DNA from: Winogradskyella litoriviva
GTDB lineage: Bacteria; Bacteroidota; Bacteroidia; Flavobacteriales; Flavobacteriaceae
Assembly (NCBI RefSeq): GCF_013249065.1
Contig: NZ_JABRWQ010000006.1
Location: 186,001 to 250,000, forward strand
DNA: 64,000 nucleotides
Reading direction: 5' to 3'
The notes beneath the pieces were generated by a model, which ran no database searches, was not told the origin of the DNA, and saw only the letters and a list, made by a program, of their open reading frames with translations. Positions 7,463-16,342 of this stretch are shown piece by piece. Position numbers and translations under genes: made by a program. Within the stretch, counting starts at the first letter, position 1, and the number at the start of each line of letters is the position of its first letter.

Positions 7463-8752
7463 TTATTTTTCTACTGATTCGATATTTCTAGCGAAATAAT
7501 AAATTGCTCCTACTCCTAATGGTACTGCTACTGCTATGGCAACAAATATTGGAGTATAAGAGAATTTCTCTTGAATAATTGGAACTAAGAAGTTCATAAG
7601 TATTACTGAAAATACACCAACCATTCCTGCTAAACCAGCTAATGATCCCACAGATTTTCCACTAAATAAATCACTTGGTAATGTTTGTACATTTCCAATT
7701 GCAAATTGGAATCCAAATAGTACAAAGAATACAATTGCAACAAAACGCTCTGGAGTATTTCCTATCATTACTGTAGCAACTAATCCTAAGAACATAATTA
7801 TACCACCAATTAAAATAGTAAGTTTTCTACCTTTATCAATTGAACCTGTTTTTGAAATAATTCTACCAGAAAACAAACCACCAACAACACTACCTAAAGC
7901 AGCTCCTACATAAGGTACCCAAGCAAACATACCTACTTCTTTTACGTTGAAACCGTAAACATCTGCTAAATAAAGCGGCATCCAACCTACAAATAACCAC
8001 CAAATTGGTTCTAAGAAAAATCTACCAACTACAATTGCCCAAGATTCTTTATATGAAAGAATTTCTACTAAACTTTTCCCTTTAGTTTCTTCGGTTGCGT
8101 TTTGATCAGCTTCACTTTGTCCTTCAAGAATATATTTTTGTTCTTCAGTACTAATCCAAGGGTGTTTTTTTGGTCCTGCTTTGTTAATTAATAACCAAGG
8201 AATAATCCATAAAATACCAAAAGATCCAATTACCATAAAGGTAATTCTCCAACCATAAGCAACAAATAACGTTGCAATAAATGGAGGTGCAATTACAGAT
8301 CCTATTGAAGCGCCTGCATTAAATAATCCTTGTGCAAAAGCTCGCTCTTTAATAGGAAACCATTCTGCATTACTTTTTACTGCTCCTGGCCAGTTACCTG
8401 CTTCAGAAATACCTAATGTACTTCTAAAAATGGTAAGTCCAACTAATCCACGTACTGTTGAATGTAAGAAAGAAGATAATCCCCAAACACCAATACTAAT
8501 AACATATCCAATTCTTGTTCCAACCTTGTCAAATAATTTTCCTGAAAATAATTGACCTAGTGCATAAAACACCATGAAAATGTTTAAGATTAATCCATAA
8601 TCACTTTTATCTAATCCTAAAGAATTAGAAATTGATCCTACTTCACCTTCACTTCCCCACATAATAGCTAGAGCACTTCTATCTATATAATTAATTACCG
8701 TAGCTAAAAATATTAGCCCGATTATTACCCACCTTAATCCTTTTACTTTCAT
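7463..8752 (-). CDS. MFS transporter, hexuronate/DEH type
   Basis: 429 residues, 12 predicted transmembrane helices. The N-terminal INYIDRSALAIMW and GKLFDKVGTRIGYV loop match the anion:cation symporter branch of the major facilitator superfamily (ExuT/GudP-like). ISEAGNWPGAVKSNAEWFP is a conserved family segment. It sits between the GntR regulator (18 bases upstream) and the SDR (27 bases downstream), so uptake of DEH or unsaturated uronates across the inner membrane is the likely role. Confidence 0.88.
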   Translation of the reverse strand: MKVKGLRWVIIGLIFLATVINYIDRSALAIMWGSEGEVGSISNSLGLDKSDYGLILNIFMVFYALGQLFSGKLFDKVGTRIGYVISIGVWGLSSFLHSTVRGLVGLTIFRSTLGISEAGNWPGAVKSNAEWFPIKERAFAQGLFNAGASIGSVIAPPFIATLFVAYGWRITFMVIGSFGILWIIPWLLINKAGPKKHPWISTEEQKYILEGQSEADQNATEETKGKSLVEILSYKESWAIVVGRFFLEPIWWLFVGWMPLYLADVYGFNVKEVGMFAWVPYVGAALGSVVGGLFSGRIISKTGSIDKGRKLTILIGGIIMFLGLVATVMIGNTPERFVAIVFFVLFGFQFAIGNVQTLPSDLFSGKSVGSLAGLAGMVGVFSVILMNFLVPIIQEKFSYTPIFVAIAVAVPLGVGAIYYFARNIESVEK

Positions 8753-8769
8753 ATTTTATTTTTAATTAT

Positions 8770-9471
8770 TTAAACATTATAACAATATTGATAAAGAGCT
8801 TTAAAGTGCTCTTTCATTTTTTGTTTAGCCAAACTAGGGTTTTGCTCTTTAATTGCGTTGTAAATTTCATAATGCTCTTTTATGCCAATATTAGCTAGAC
8901 CTTTATCACAGACATGGTATTTTTCAAAGTTGGTAATGATTTCTGGCGTAATTGTAAGCATAAAAGTATTCATTGTACTATTACCACAAGCCTTTGCTAT
9001 AGCTAAGTGAAATAACAAATCCTCTTGCACAGCATCTTTACCTTCTAAAACTTTCTTCTCATAAGCCTCTAAAGCACCTTTTATCTTTTCTAAATCCTCA
9101 TCGGTTCTTCTTAGTGCTGCTAAACGAACTGTCTTTAGTTCTAACAAAATTCTAGTTTCAACTAAAGATTTAAAATCTGGCGTTCTAATACTTAGAATAT
9201 CGTCTATCATTCCGTTCATTGCAATGACACCGATATTAGCAACAAAAGTTCCACTCTGTGGTATGGAATTTAATAAACCATAAAATTCTAATTTTTGAAT
9301 GGCGTCTCTAACATTACTTCTAGTAACTCCAAACTTTTCAGATAATGTTCTTTCTGAAGGTAATTTATCTCCGGGCTCTAAATTTTTGTAATTTATTAAA
9401 TCTCTAATTTTAGAAATGATAGTATTCTGAACCTCCAAACCTTCAGTATTTGATAACATTTCTAATTTCAT
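8770..9471 (-). CDS. GntR-family (FadR subfamily) regulator, candidate for TTGGTnnACCAA sites
   Basis: 233 residues. The winged helix-turn-helix spans about 15-80 (LEPGDKLPSERTLSEKFGVTRSNVRDAIQKLE ... SGTFVAN). The C-terminal all-helical FCD effector domain spans about 95-230, with likely metal-ligand positions in EDLLFHLAIAKACGN and a later KEHFKALYQY. The E. coli FadR-family members UxuR and ExuR bind TTGGTATACCAA-type palindromes. The same consensus recurs in front of the lyase and SusC genes here, so this protein is the best candidate repressor of the alginate regulon. A GntR repressor (AusR) is known to control alginate genes in Zobellia. First gene of the gntR-MFS-SDR operon. Confidence 0.88.
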   Translation of the reverse strand: MKLEMLSNTEGLEVQNTIISKIRDLINYKNLEPGDKLPSERTLSEKFGVTRSNVRDAIQKLEFYGLLNSIPQSGTFVANIGVIAMNGMIDDILSIRTPDFKSLVETRILLELKTVRLAALRRTDEDLEKIKGALEAYEKKVLEGKDAVQEDLLFHLAIAKACGNSTMNTFMLTITPEIITNFEKYHVCDKGLANIGIKEHYEIYNAIKEQNPSLAKQKMKEHFKALYQYCYNV

Positions 9472-9486
9472 ATTTTTTGTTTTTAT

Positions 9487-9527
9487 AATGGTTATTTAGT
9501 TCTCTATTAAAACGGTAAATAACCATT
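9487..9527. repeat. Long inverted repeat upstream of gntR
   Basis: AATGGTTATTTA (9487-9498) and TAAATAACCATT (9516-9527) are perfect 12-bp arms around a 17-base loop, 16 bases before the gntR start. It lacks a good T-run for either strand, so it may be an operator or leader structure rather than a terminator. A second inverted repeat, GAATTCTAC / GTAGAATTC, lies nearby at about 9549-9584. Confidence 0.5.
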
Positions 9528-9612
9528 TTGTTATTATTAGTGCTTAAAGAATTCTACCTACACAACCAATCAACAGTAGAATTCAATAAGCGACTAACTC
9601 AAATATATTTTT

Positions 9613-10521
9613 TTAATGACTCACTTCTAATTCGTAAAATCTTAATTTGGCAAATGCGCCTTCATCTCTAGATTGAAAGTAATTACCAGCTTTAAAATAA
9701 TTTTCAAATATTCCCCATTTCTTAATGTGGATACTTTCATAAGACTTATACTCAGTATCGTTTAAAATAATAAGCATCTTACCATCTGAAACTTGAACTT
9801 CTAATTTAAATTTTCTAAAACCTACTTCTTGTTCAAAATTAAATCCTTCGTCATTGTCCCACGCATCTTCATGTAAAATTTCGGTATCTGAAGCATTCAA
9901 GTTTTTAAGAACTTTAGATTTAATTCTTATTTTACCTTTATCCCAATAAATTTTTAAAATTGGAGGTGCATTATTATCATCTTCTCCTATTAAATCCCTT
10001 TGTTCATTTGTCAATCTACCATGAATTTGCATTATAATTACGCGATGGTAATCTCCATTAGCGTCCTTTGACACTTCATCCATGGCGATTTTTGCCTTCA
10101 TATTTCCACCATCTTTAAATGTCCAGTTTACATTATTATCACCTGGCACCATTTGTTCTCTTAATTCTGAACGCGTATACTTAGTGTTTTTTGTTTTTGA
10201 CTCAGTAGGCATAGCATGAAAAACAATAGCACCTTTAGTAGAATCTATGTACATGTAAGGTTTTGCGATGTCATTATTTGCAAAATCTAAAATTTCAGGT
10301 GGATCAATCTCATATGGTTTACCTTTTTCATTTGTAACTGGTAAAGTAACCTTCCAGTGACTTAAATCTATATCTGGTAGTTTTACTTTTTTATTCTTTT
10401 TCTTCTTTTTCTTTTTAGCTTTCTTTACTTCTTTTGAAGTATTAACATCTTGCGCTTGGCAATTAGTACTAATAGAAACCATTAGAAAAACAAACAAACA
10501 AATTTTAAGGTATCTTAACAT
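9613..10521 (-). CDS. Alginate lyase, polysaccharide lyase family 7, with Lys-rich linker
   Basis: 302 residues from the ATG at 10519-10521. An ATG at 10560 in the same frame lies inside the preceding gene and would put 13 charged residues before the signal peptide, so it was not used. Residues 1-24 are a signal sequence ending CQAQ. Residues 33-47 are almost all lysine. The catalytic domain starts near 50 with DIDLSHWKVTLPV and has the three PL7 signatures: YTRSELRE, MQIHGR and YFKAGNYFQ. It cleaves alginate by beta-elimination in the periplasm or at the cell surface. It is the last gene of the SusC-SusD-PKD-PL7 operon read from 16031. Confidence 0.92.
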   Translation of the reverse strand: MLRYLKICLFVFLMVSISTNCQAQDVNTSKEVKKAKKKKKKKNKKVKLPDIDLSHWKVTLPVTNEKGKPYEIDPPEILDFANNDIAKPYMYIDSTKGAIVFHAMPTESKTKNTKYTRSELREQMVPGDNNVNWTFKDGGNMKAKIAMDEVSKDANGDYHRVIIMQIHGRLTNEQRDLIGEDDNNAPPILKIYWDKGKIRIKSKVLKNLNASDTEILHEDAWDNDEGFNFEQEVGFRKFKLEVQVSDGKMLIILNDTEYKSYESIHIKKWGIFENYFKAGNYFQSRDEGAFAKLRFYELEVSH

Positions 10522-10537
10522 GTTATAAGTTTTATTT

Positions 10538-11416
10538 TTAATCAAGAGCTTCAATTTCAAAAGAATCTATATAAGCTTCATCGAATTCATTATAAAAGAA
10601 TATTGCTAGTGATGAATTAGCACCTGAATTAAATATCAACGTCCCAGTAGCTAAGGCTTCTACACCTGCCACATCTTCTGAAAACGTAATTGAACCAACT
10701 GTATTAGCCTCAATATCCGCTGGATCATTTGTTTCCGTTAACATTTTTACATGAAGAAGTCCGTTATCATCAGTATCATTTTTAAATCTATATTTAAATG
10801 ACAAAGAATACGTTTTATTTGGTGTAAATTCAGAAATCATCTGATATCCTATTCTGTCACTTCCTGGATCTGGCAATTTAGCACCATTACTACCTTCATA
10901 ATAGCCACTCGATCCTGTTATCTGAATAACACCTCCTAAACTAGAGTTTCTCCAAGGATCTCTACTATCGTTTCCATTATCAAAACCTGGCTCAAGAATT
11001 ACTGGTATTAATGTTGGTGGTATTTCTGGTTCTACAACAACTACCTCTTCAGAATATGTACTTGACACGCCTAAATTATCTGTTGCTGTTAATGTAACTG
11101 TATATGTTCCTTCGTCTGGATATATATTAGCACCATCAATACCCGTTGAGCTATTACCATCTCCATATTCCCATAAATACATTGTTGCACTTACAGATTG
11201 ATTTGAAAACGAATAAGTTAAATAATCATTTCCTTCAACTACCGAAAATGCAGCAGAAGGAGGTGTTAAATCTTCTTGAGAATTAGCTTCTGGCAAATCA
11301 AATGCTAATGCATCTATAGAAGGGTCACATGCTACAGTGATACTCAACGTTATTATCAGCAAAATGGCTAATAACTTTTGCGAAACAAAATTCACTAATC
11401 TATTAATATTTTTCAT
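10538..11416 (-). CDS. PKD-domain surface lipoprotein with CBM-like C-terminus
   Basis: 292 residues. The signal peptide ends at a lipobox with C30 (SITVAC). A PKD beta-sandwich follows at about 50-128, with YLWEYGDGNSS and DEGTYTVTLTATD. The last ~150 residues resemble a carbohydrate-binding sandwich (YSLSFKYRFKND ... NSSLAIFFYNEFDEAYIDSFEI) and echo the T9SS protein at 832-1755. It follows susD by 24 bases and sits before PL7, the position held by SusE/F-like surface glycan-binding proteins. A role in holding alginate at the outer membrane is inferred. Confidence 0.8.
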   Translation of the reverse strand: MKNINRLVNFVSQKLLAILLIITLSITVACDPSIDALAFDLPEANSQEDLTPPSAAFSVVEGNDYLTYSFSNQSVSATMYLWEYGDGNSSTGIDGANIYPDEGTYTVTLTATDNLGVSSTYSEEVVVVEPEIPPTLIPVILEPGFDNGNDSRDPWRNSSLGGVIQITGSSGYYEGSNGAKLPDPGSDRIGYQMISEFTPNKTYSLSFKYRFKNDTDDNGLLHVKMLTETNDPADIEANTVGSITFSEDVAGVEALATGTLIFNSGANSSLAIFFYNEFDEAYIDSFEIEALD

Positions 11417-11440
11417 TTTTTTTTGTTTTAAAATTAAATT

Positions 11441-12883
11441 CTAATAACCTGGATTTTGTGTCATTAGTCCGTCACTTAAATTAACTTCATTTTGTGGCAT
11501 AGGCAACAATAAATCTGTTGCTGTAAATCCAAAATTGTTAGCTGTTGAATACTGTGAAAGCACTGATTCTGCTCTACCTAATCTTATTAAATCAAATAAT
11601 CTATGGTTTTCAAAAGCCAATTCTACTCGTCTTTCCATCAGTAAATCATCAACTGAAATTTCTGTAACTAAATCTGTTAAACCTGCTCTGTCTCTAACTT
11701 GTTGAAAAGATGATAATGCAGCGCCTGCACTTGTTTCATTAGCACCTCCCATTATTGCTTCTACGTGCATTAATAATACATCAGCATAACGTAACACAAT
11801 CCAGTCATTTCCCGCCAATCTTGGATTTGCGCTAATTTCAAATACATGTGGATTTGATGTTCCTCCGTCATCTCCATCAGGGAAATACTTAGCACATTGA
11901 TATCTAACAGAGGTTAAATGATTAGGATCTTGTCTAAAAGAATACTGGGCTCTTATCCCTCCAAATTCATTAATATCATCTACAAGATCGTAAGTTGCAT
12001 AGTTTACACCACTTGATGGCCCTACAGAATTCATAAATTGAGAAGAAAAAGTTTGACTATCGTTTAAGCTATTAAAACCAATTGCAAAAATTATTTCTTC
12101 ATTGAGTTCTGTATAAAACACATCATAAAAATCTACTAAACTAAATGATCCATCATTAATAATTTTTTCGCACATTATTTGTGCTTTGGTGTATTCTGGA
12201 TTTTCTAACGTTAAATATACTTTAGCTAAAAGCCCTTGCGCAGCAGCTTTAGAAGCTCTTGTTTTATAAGTATTATCCAAATTTTCTTCAGCAGTTATTA
12301 AATCGCTAATAATTAAATCATAAATAATACTGGTATCAACTCTAGTAAATTGAGCATCACTTTCTAAAGGTGATAGTACATGATCTACTAAAGGTACGTC
12401 TCCAAATAATCTCACTAAATTAAAATAGGCGTAGGCTCTAATAAATTTTGCTTCTGCTTCTATCATAGAAGTATCATCACTTACATTACCTAAATTATCT
12501 AAAACAACATTAGTTCTATAGATAACTTCGTAATAGCTATCATAATAATTGGCTACCAAACCATTTATTGGAAGAACATTGAATGACTCAAATTGTCCTG
12601 CGTCAGAAAAATCATCTGGATCTGCTATTTTTGTAGCTGTATTACCACTTCTCATTTCGGTAATATAAAACTCATATTGGATACCATGATTCACATCCTT
12701 GTCGAAGTCACCAACACCTTGTATAGCATCATAAGCTCCAATTAATCCAGTCTCTAATTCTGCTAAAGTACTGTAATAATTATTTGAAGTTATTGCAGAA
12801 CTTGGTTCAGGATCTAAAAAATCATTACAAGATGTCGCCAAAATTCCTAATAATATGACAGCTATATATGTTTTAAATTTCAT
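11441..12883 (-). CDS. SusD/RagB-family outer-membrane lipoprotein (pair 1)
   Basis: 480 residues with a lipobox cysteine at C19 (LATSC). NDFLDPEPSSAIT and NYYSTLAELETGLIGAYDAI are the standard SusD opening; AEAKFIRAYAYFNLVRLFGDVPL is the conserved TPR helix. The C-terminus has ERRVELAFENHRLFDLIRLGRAESVL and ends in the usual TQNPGY. It caps the SusC channel encoded 31 bases upstream and binds alginate oligomers. It differs clearly from the second SusD at 16343-17680. Confidence 0.93.
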   Translation of the reverse strand: MKFKTYIAVILLGILATSCNDFLDPEPSSAITSNNYYSTLAELETGLIGAYDAIQGVGDFDKDVNHGIQYEFYITEMRSGNTATKIADPDDFSDAGQFESFNVLPINGLVANYYDSYYEVIYRTNVVLDNLGNVSDDTSMIEAEAKFIRAYAYFNLVRLFGDVPLVDHVLSPLESDAQFTRVDTSIIYDLIISDLITAEENLDNTYKTRASKAAAQGLLAKVYLTLENPEYTKAQIMCEKIINDGSFSLVDFYDVFYTELNEEIIFAIGFNSLNDSQTFSSQFMNSVGPSSGVNYATYDLVDDINEFGGIRAQYSFRQDPNHLTSVRYQCAKYFPDGDDGGTSNPHVFEISANPRLAGNDWIVLRYADVLLMHVEAIMGGANETSAGAALSSFQQVRDRAGLTDLVTEISVDDLLMERRVELAFENHRLFDLIRLGRAESVLSQYSTANNFGFTATDLLLPMPQNEVNLSDGLMTQNPGY

Positions 12884-12914
12884 AATATATTGTATTAATT
12901 GTAATTGTTCTTTT

Positions 12915-15900
12915 TTAAAAATCTAAGTCTAATCCTAATGATACTGTTCTATAAATTGGAGAACCTCCTCTTTGATAACCGTATTGAGTAGGACTTGTTT
13001 TATCCAATGCTTCTGGGTTCCAGCCTGTATAACCATCTGCTGTTTTATACATAAGATTCTGACCAGATGCATAAATTCTTAGTTTAGTGATTTTCAATTT
13101 ACTTGTTAAATCTTGAGGGAAACTGTAACCTATATTTACATTTCTTAAAGCGATATATGATGCATCTTGAATAACACTGTTAGTTAAATATTTATCTACC
13201 AAGAATTCATTACCGTAACCCGCTTCAGCAGCTGCATCGTTTAAAGTTCTATTATTGTTATGACTAAATAAATAATGATCACCAATATTTCTAACTTCTG
13301 CACCATGTGACCCTTGGAACATTACAGAGAAATCTAAATTTCCTATTTTAAAATCATTACTAAAACTCCAAATTAATTCTGGATAAGGATTACCTAAAAT
13401 AGTTTTATCATCTGCATCTAAAACTCCATCACCATTTAAATCTTTAACTTTTACCCAACCAAATTGAGCACCAACATGTCTGTAAGGTCTATCTCTATAT
13501 TCAACAGGAACTTCTGATTCTACAACATAACCATAAAAAGAAGAAATTGGTTGCCCTTCTTGATTAATCCATTCTGCAGGTCTTGAAGGATCTATACTTG
13601 TAATTTGTCCATCAGAATCCGCAAAATCAACCAATGTATTTTCGTTTGTTGTTGCTATTAGAGTAGATTGCCATGAAAACTTTTCTTTGTTAATATTTCG
13701 AGTTCTAATTTCAAATTCAAAACCTTCATTTTTAACTTCTCCCAAATTAACTAAAGCACTATTAAAACCAGTGGTTGCCGAAACAGGATTGTTTAATAAT
13801 AATTGATCACTAGTTCTTTGATACCAATCAATAGATCCTGTAATTTTATTGTTTAAAAATCCAAAATCAATTCCTGGGTTGATTTCAATTAATCTTTCCC
13901 ATTTTAACTCTGGGTTTGCAAGATTTAATGGAGAATAACCTGTTGTTATTGTCCCATCAACAACATATGTTGTTAAATCTAGCAATGATAAATGAGGGTA
14001 ATAATCTTGTAATACATTATCTGAACTTAAAACAGAGGTACTACCTTGAGCATCTGGATTAACACTTCCTGTATTTAATCTATCATTACCAGTTACACCA
14101 TAACTCGCTCTTAATTTAAGTCTTGAAATAAAATCACTATCTTCTAAAAATTTCTCTCTATGAATATTCCAACCTAGAGAAGCTGCAGAGAAGTTACCAT
14201 ATTTAAAATCAGAACCAAAAATAGAACTACCATCTCTACGTACACTCAGTGATAATAAATACTTATCGTCGAAAGCGTAAGTTAATCTCGAAATATATGA
14301 AATACCTCTCTTTTGCCACTCAAAACCAAAAGTTTCATCGGCAATAATACTAGTAGCTCCAGATATTTGTTGAACAACATCATTTTCAAAACCTATACCT
14401 TTAATTGTTGAGAAAAAGTAATCTCTTGTTTCTATTGAATTTCCGAGTGTAACACCTATTTCATGTTTCCCGTAAACTTTATTAAAATTAAGGAAGTTAT
14501 CAAAAATATAATATTGTTCTTTCTGATTTGTTTCAACCATATATGCTTCCGTAGAAATTCTACGAGCTAATGTCCCTAAATAGTCTGTTCTTTTAGTGTC
14601 TTGTAAAGATCCTGAAATTGTGGTAGTAAAATTTAATGCCTTTGATATTTTATATTTACCGTTAACACTACCAAATAGCTTAAATTTCTTATCCATTCTG
14701 CTCCTCTCAGTTACCCTTGCATAAGGATTTTGATTGGTACTATTACCTAAATTCTGTAATTCTTCATCAAAGATACCATCTCCATTAAAATCAAAAATAG
14801 TGAAATGATCTTGCCTTGCATAGTCTCCTACCTGTAATCCGAAATCAGGATTAACCATTTGTAAAGTATACTCATCATGATAAATTGGCAACCATGGCTG
14901 ATGCCTTGCTACGTTATGAATAGATTCCGAAAATCTATCTCTTACAGTATATGAAGGCGTAAAATTAAACCCAACAGAAAACTTATCATTTATTTTATTG
15001 CTTACCTTTAATCTAGCACCATATTTTGAGTAATTATCACCTAACAACACTCCTTCATCATCTGAGTAATTTAAACTTGCAGTAAATTTTGTGCTTTTGT
15101 TACCTCCTCTAAAAGAGAGTGCATGGCTAGTAATAGTACCACCATCAAAGAAAACATCTTGCCAAGAACGATCCGTACCTGTTTGCAATTGAGCTTGTGT
15201 ATAGATAGATATTTCTCCATTTGCTGCCATTTGCTGATCCGCCCATTCTTGAGTGGTATAGCCATAAGCGTCACTTTTTCTTGCTTCTTTAAAACCAGTA
15301 TATGTATTATAACTAATTCTAGTTTCACCTTCCAAACCAGACTTCATCGTTATCATTATAATACCGTTAGACCCCTTTGAACCATATATTGAAGATGATG
15401 CTGCATCTTTTAGAATTTCAAAAGACTCTACGTCATTCATATTTAAAGATCCTAAAAAATCTGAATCTACAATAACACCATCCACAACAATTAACGGTGT
15501 AGAATCACCAGCCATTGAACCAACACCACGTATAGTAATTGTTGGAGCAGCTCCTGCCTCACCATCTGTAGCCTGAATGTTTACACCAGATACCTGACCA
15601 ACTAAAGCATCATCTACTCTAGATACAGCAATTTGGCCTAAATCTTCATTGACAACTTTAGATATAGCACCTGTTGTATGACTTTTCTTTTGCGTCCCAT
15701 AACCAATAACGACAACTTCTTCTAGCGTATTGGCATCCTCTATTAAATTGATGACTAAGTTTTGCTGGTTATCTATGATTACTGTTTGAGTAACATAGCC
15801 AACATAAGAAAATTGTAAAACATCTCCTTTTGTAACTTCTAATTTATAATTACCGTCAAAATCAGTTGACGTTCCTCTTGTTGTTTTTACAATGATAATA

Positions 15901-16031
15901 TTTGCACCTGGAATAGGCATATTATCAACTGCGGAAGTTACCGTTCCGCTCAAAGTATAACTTTCTTGAGCAAAAACAACCACGCCAAATAATAAAGCGA
16001 GAATTGTGGTTAACTTAATTTTTAAATTCAT
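12915..16031 (-). CDS. SusC-family TonB-dependent transporter (pair 1)
   Basis: 1038 residues from the ATG at 16029-16031 (MNLKIKLTTILALLF). An in-frame ATG at 16082 would add 17 residues before a complete signal peptide and lie next to the operator, so it was rejected. After the signal come the carboxypeptidase-regulatory-like domain (YTLSGTVTSAVDNMPIPGANII), the TonB-box/plug region (EEVVVIGYGTQKKSH ... GVGSMAGDSTPLIVVDGV, EILKDAASSSIYGSKGSNGIIMIT) and a long beta barrel ending in LGLDLDF. It imports alginate oligosaccharides with its SusD. First gene of a four-gene operon behind a double operator. Confidence 0.95.
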   Translation of the reverse strand: MNLKIKLTTILALLFGVVVFAQESYTLSGTVTSAVDNMPIPGANIIIVKTTRGTSTDFDGNYKLEVTKGDVLQFSYVGYVTQTVIIDNQQNLVINLIEDANTLEEVVVIGYGTQKKSHTTGAISKVVNEDLGQIAVSRVDDALVGQVSGVNIQATDGEAGAAPTITIRGVGSMAGDSTPLIVVDGVIVDSDFLGSLNMNDVESFEILKDAASSSIYGSKGSNGIIMITMKSGLEGETRISYNTYTGFKEARKSDAYGYTTQEWADQQMAANGEISIYTQAQLQTGTDRSWQDVFFDGGTITSHALSFRGGNKSTKFTASLNYSDDEGVLLGDNYSKYGARLKVSNKINDKFSVGFNFTPSYTVRDRFSESIHNVARHQPWLPIYHDEYTLQMVNPDFGLQVGDYARQDHFTIFDFNGDGIFDEELQNLGNSTNQNPYARVTERSRMDKKFKLFGSVNGKYKISKALNFTTTISGSLQDTKRTDYLGTLARRISTEAYMVETNQKEQYYIFDNFLNFNKVYGKHEIGVTLGNSIETRDYFFSTIKGIGFENDVVQQISGATSIIADETFGFEWQKRGISYISRLTYAFDDKYLLSLSVRRDGSSIFGSDFKYGNFSAASLGWNIHREKFLEDSDFISRLKLRASYGVTGNDRLNTGSVNPDAQGSTSVLSSDNVLQDYYPHLSLLDLTTYVVDGTITTGYSPLNLANPELKWERLIEINPGIDFGFLNNKITGSIDWYQRTSDQLLLNNPVSATTGFNSALVNLGEVKNEGFEFEIRTRNINKEKFSWQSTLIATTNENTLVDFADSDGQITSIDPSRPAEWINQEGQPISSFYGYVVESEVPVEYRDRPYRHVGAQFGWVKVKDLNGDGVLDADDKTILGNPYPELIWSFSNDFKIGNLDFSVMFQGSHGAEVRNIGDHYLFSHNNNRTLNDAAAEAGYGNEFLVDKYLTNSVIQDASYIALRNVNIGYSFPQDLTSKLKITKLRIYASGQNLMYKTADGYTGWNPEALDKTSPTQYGYQRGGSPIYRTVSLGLDLDF

Positions 16032-16085
16032 TTTTAAATTTAGATTAGTTAAATATGATTGTAAGTTTAGTTTTGTTCCCAATAT

Positions 16086-16138
16086 CTGGTTTACCAGATT
16101 GGTTTACCAAATATATGTTATTTTTTTGTTAATTCAAA
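16086..16138 (-). promoter_or_regulatory. Promoter and double operator of SusC pair 1
   Basis: CTGGTTTACCAG (16086-16097) and TTGGTTTACCAA (16099-16110) start 13 bp apart. On the minus strand the -7 element TATATTTG is the complement of 16108-16115 and overlaps the second copy. The -33 TTTG (complement of 16135-16138) is exactly 19 bases further upstream. Confidence 0.8.
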
Positions 16139-16260
16139 GTTATTTGGAATGGTTTAAAAAAACCTTTTTCTAAACCAATTATTGGTGCTATCGATTTTTT
16201 TGATTTATTTAAAGAAAGTGATTGTTAAATCCTACAAACCCTTGAAATAATAACAAAAAA

Positions 16261-16296
16261 ATTACCTTAAAATGAATAAATCCATATTAAGGTAAT
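16261..16296 (-). terminator. Terminator of the second SusC/SusD operon
   Basis: ATTACCTTAA (16261-16270) pairs with TTAAGGTAAT (16287-16296). The plus-strand A-run just before 16261 gives the minus transcript a T-tail. It lies after the stop of the SusD gene ending at 16343. Confidence 0.7.
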
Positions 16297-16342
16297 TTTT
16301 AATATTAATTCTATTGAATTAAATTATTATAAGCAATAATAA

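Noticed and set aside
10522..10560. Upstream ATG for the PL7 gene at 10560
   Set aside because: It lies inside the end of the PKD gene and would put charged residues ahead of the signal peptide; the ATG at 10519-10521 is better.
15071..15380. Overlapping open frames on both strands within the SusC gene
   Set aside because: They lack family features and sit in a strongly conserved plug/barrel region of the SusC gene; they are frame shadows.
16032..16082. N-terminal extension of SusC pair 1 from an ATG at 16082
   Set aside because: It would place 17 residues before a complete signal peptide, and its start codon abuts the operator array. The paralogue begins at the equivalent MNLKIKL.
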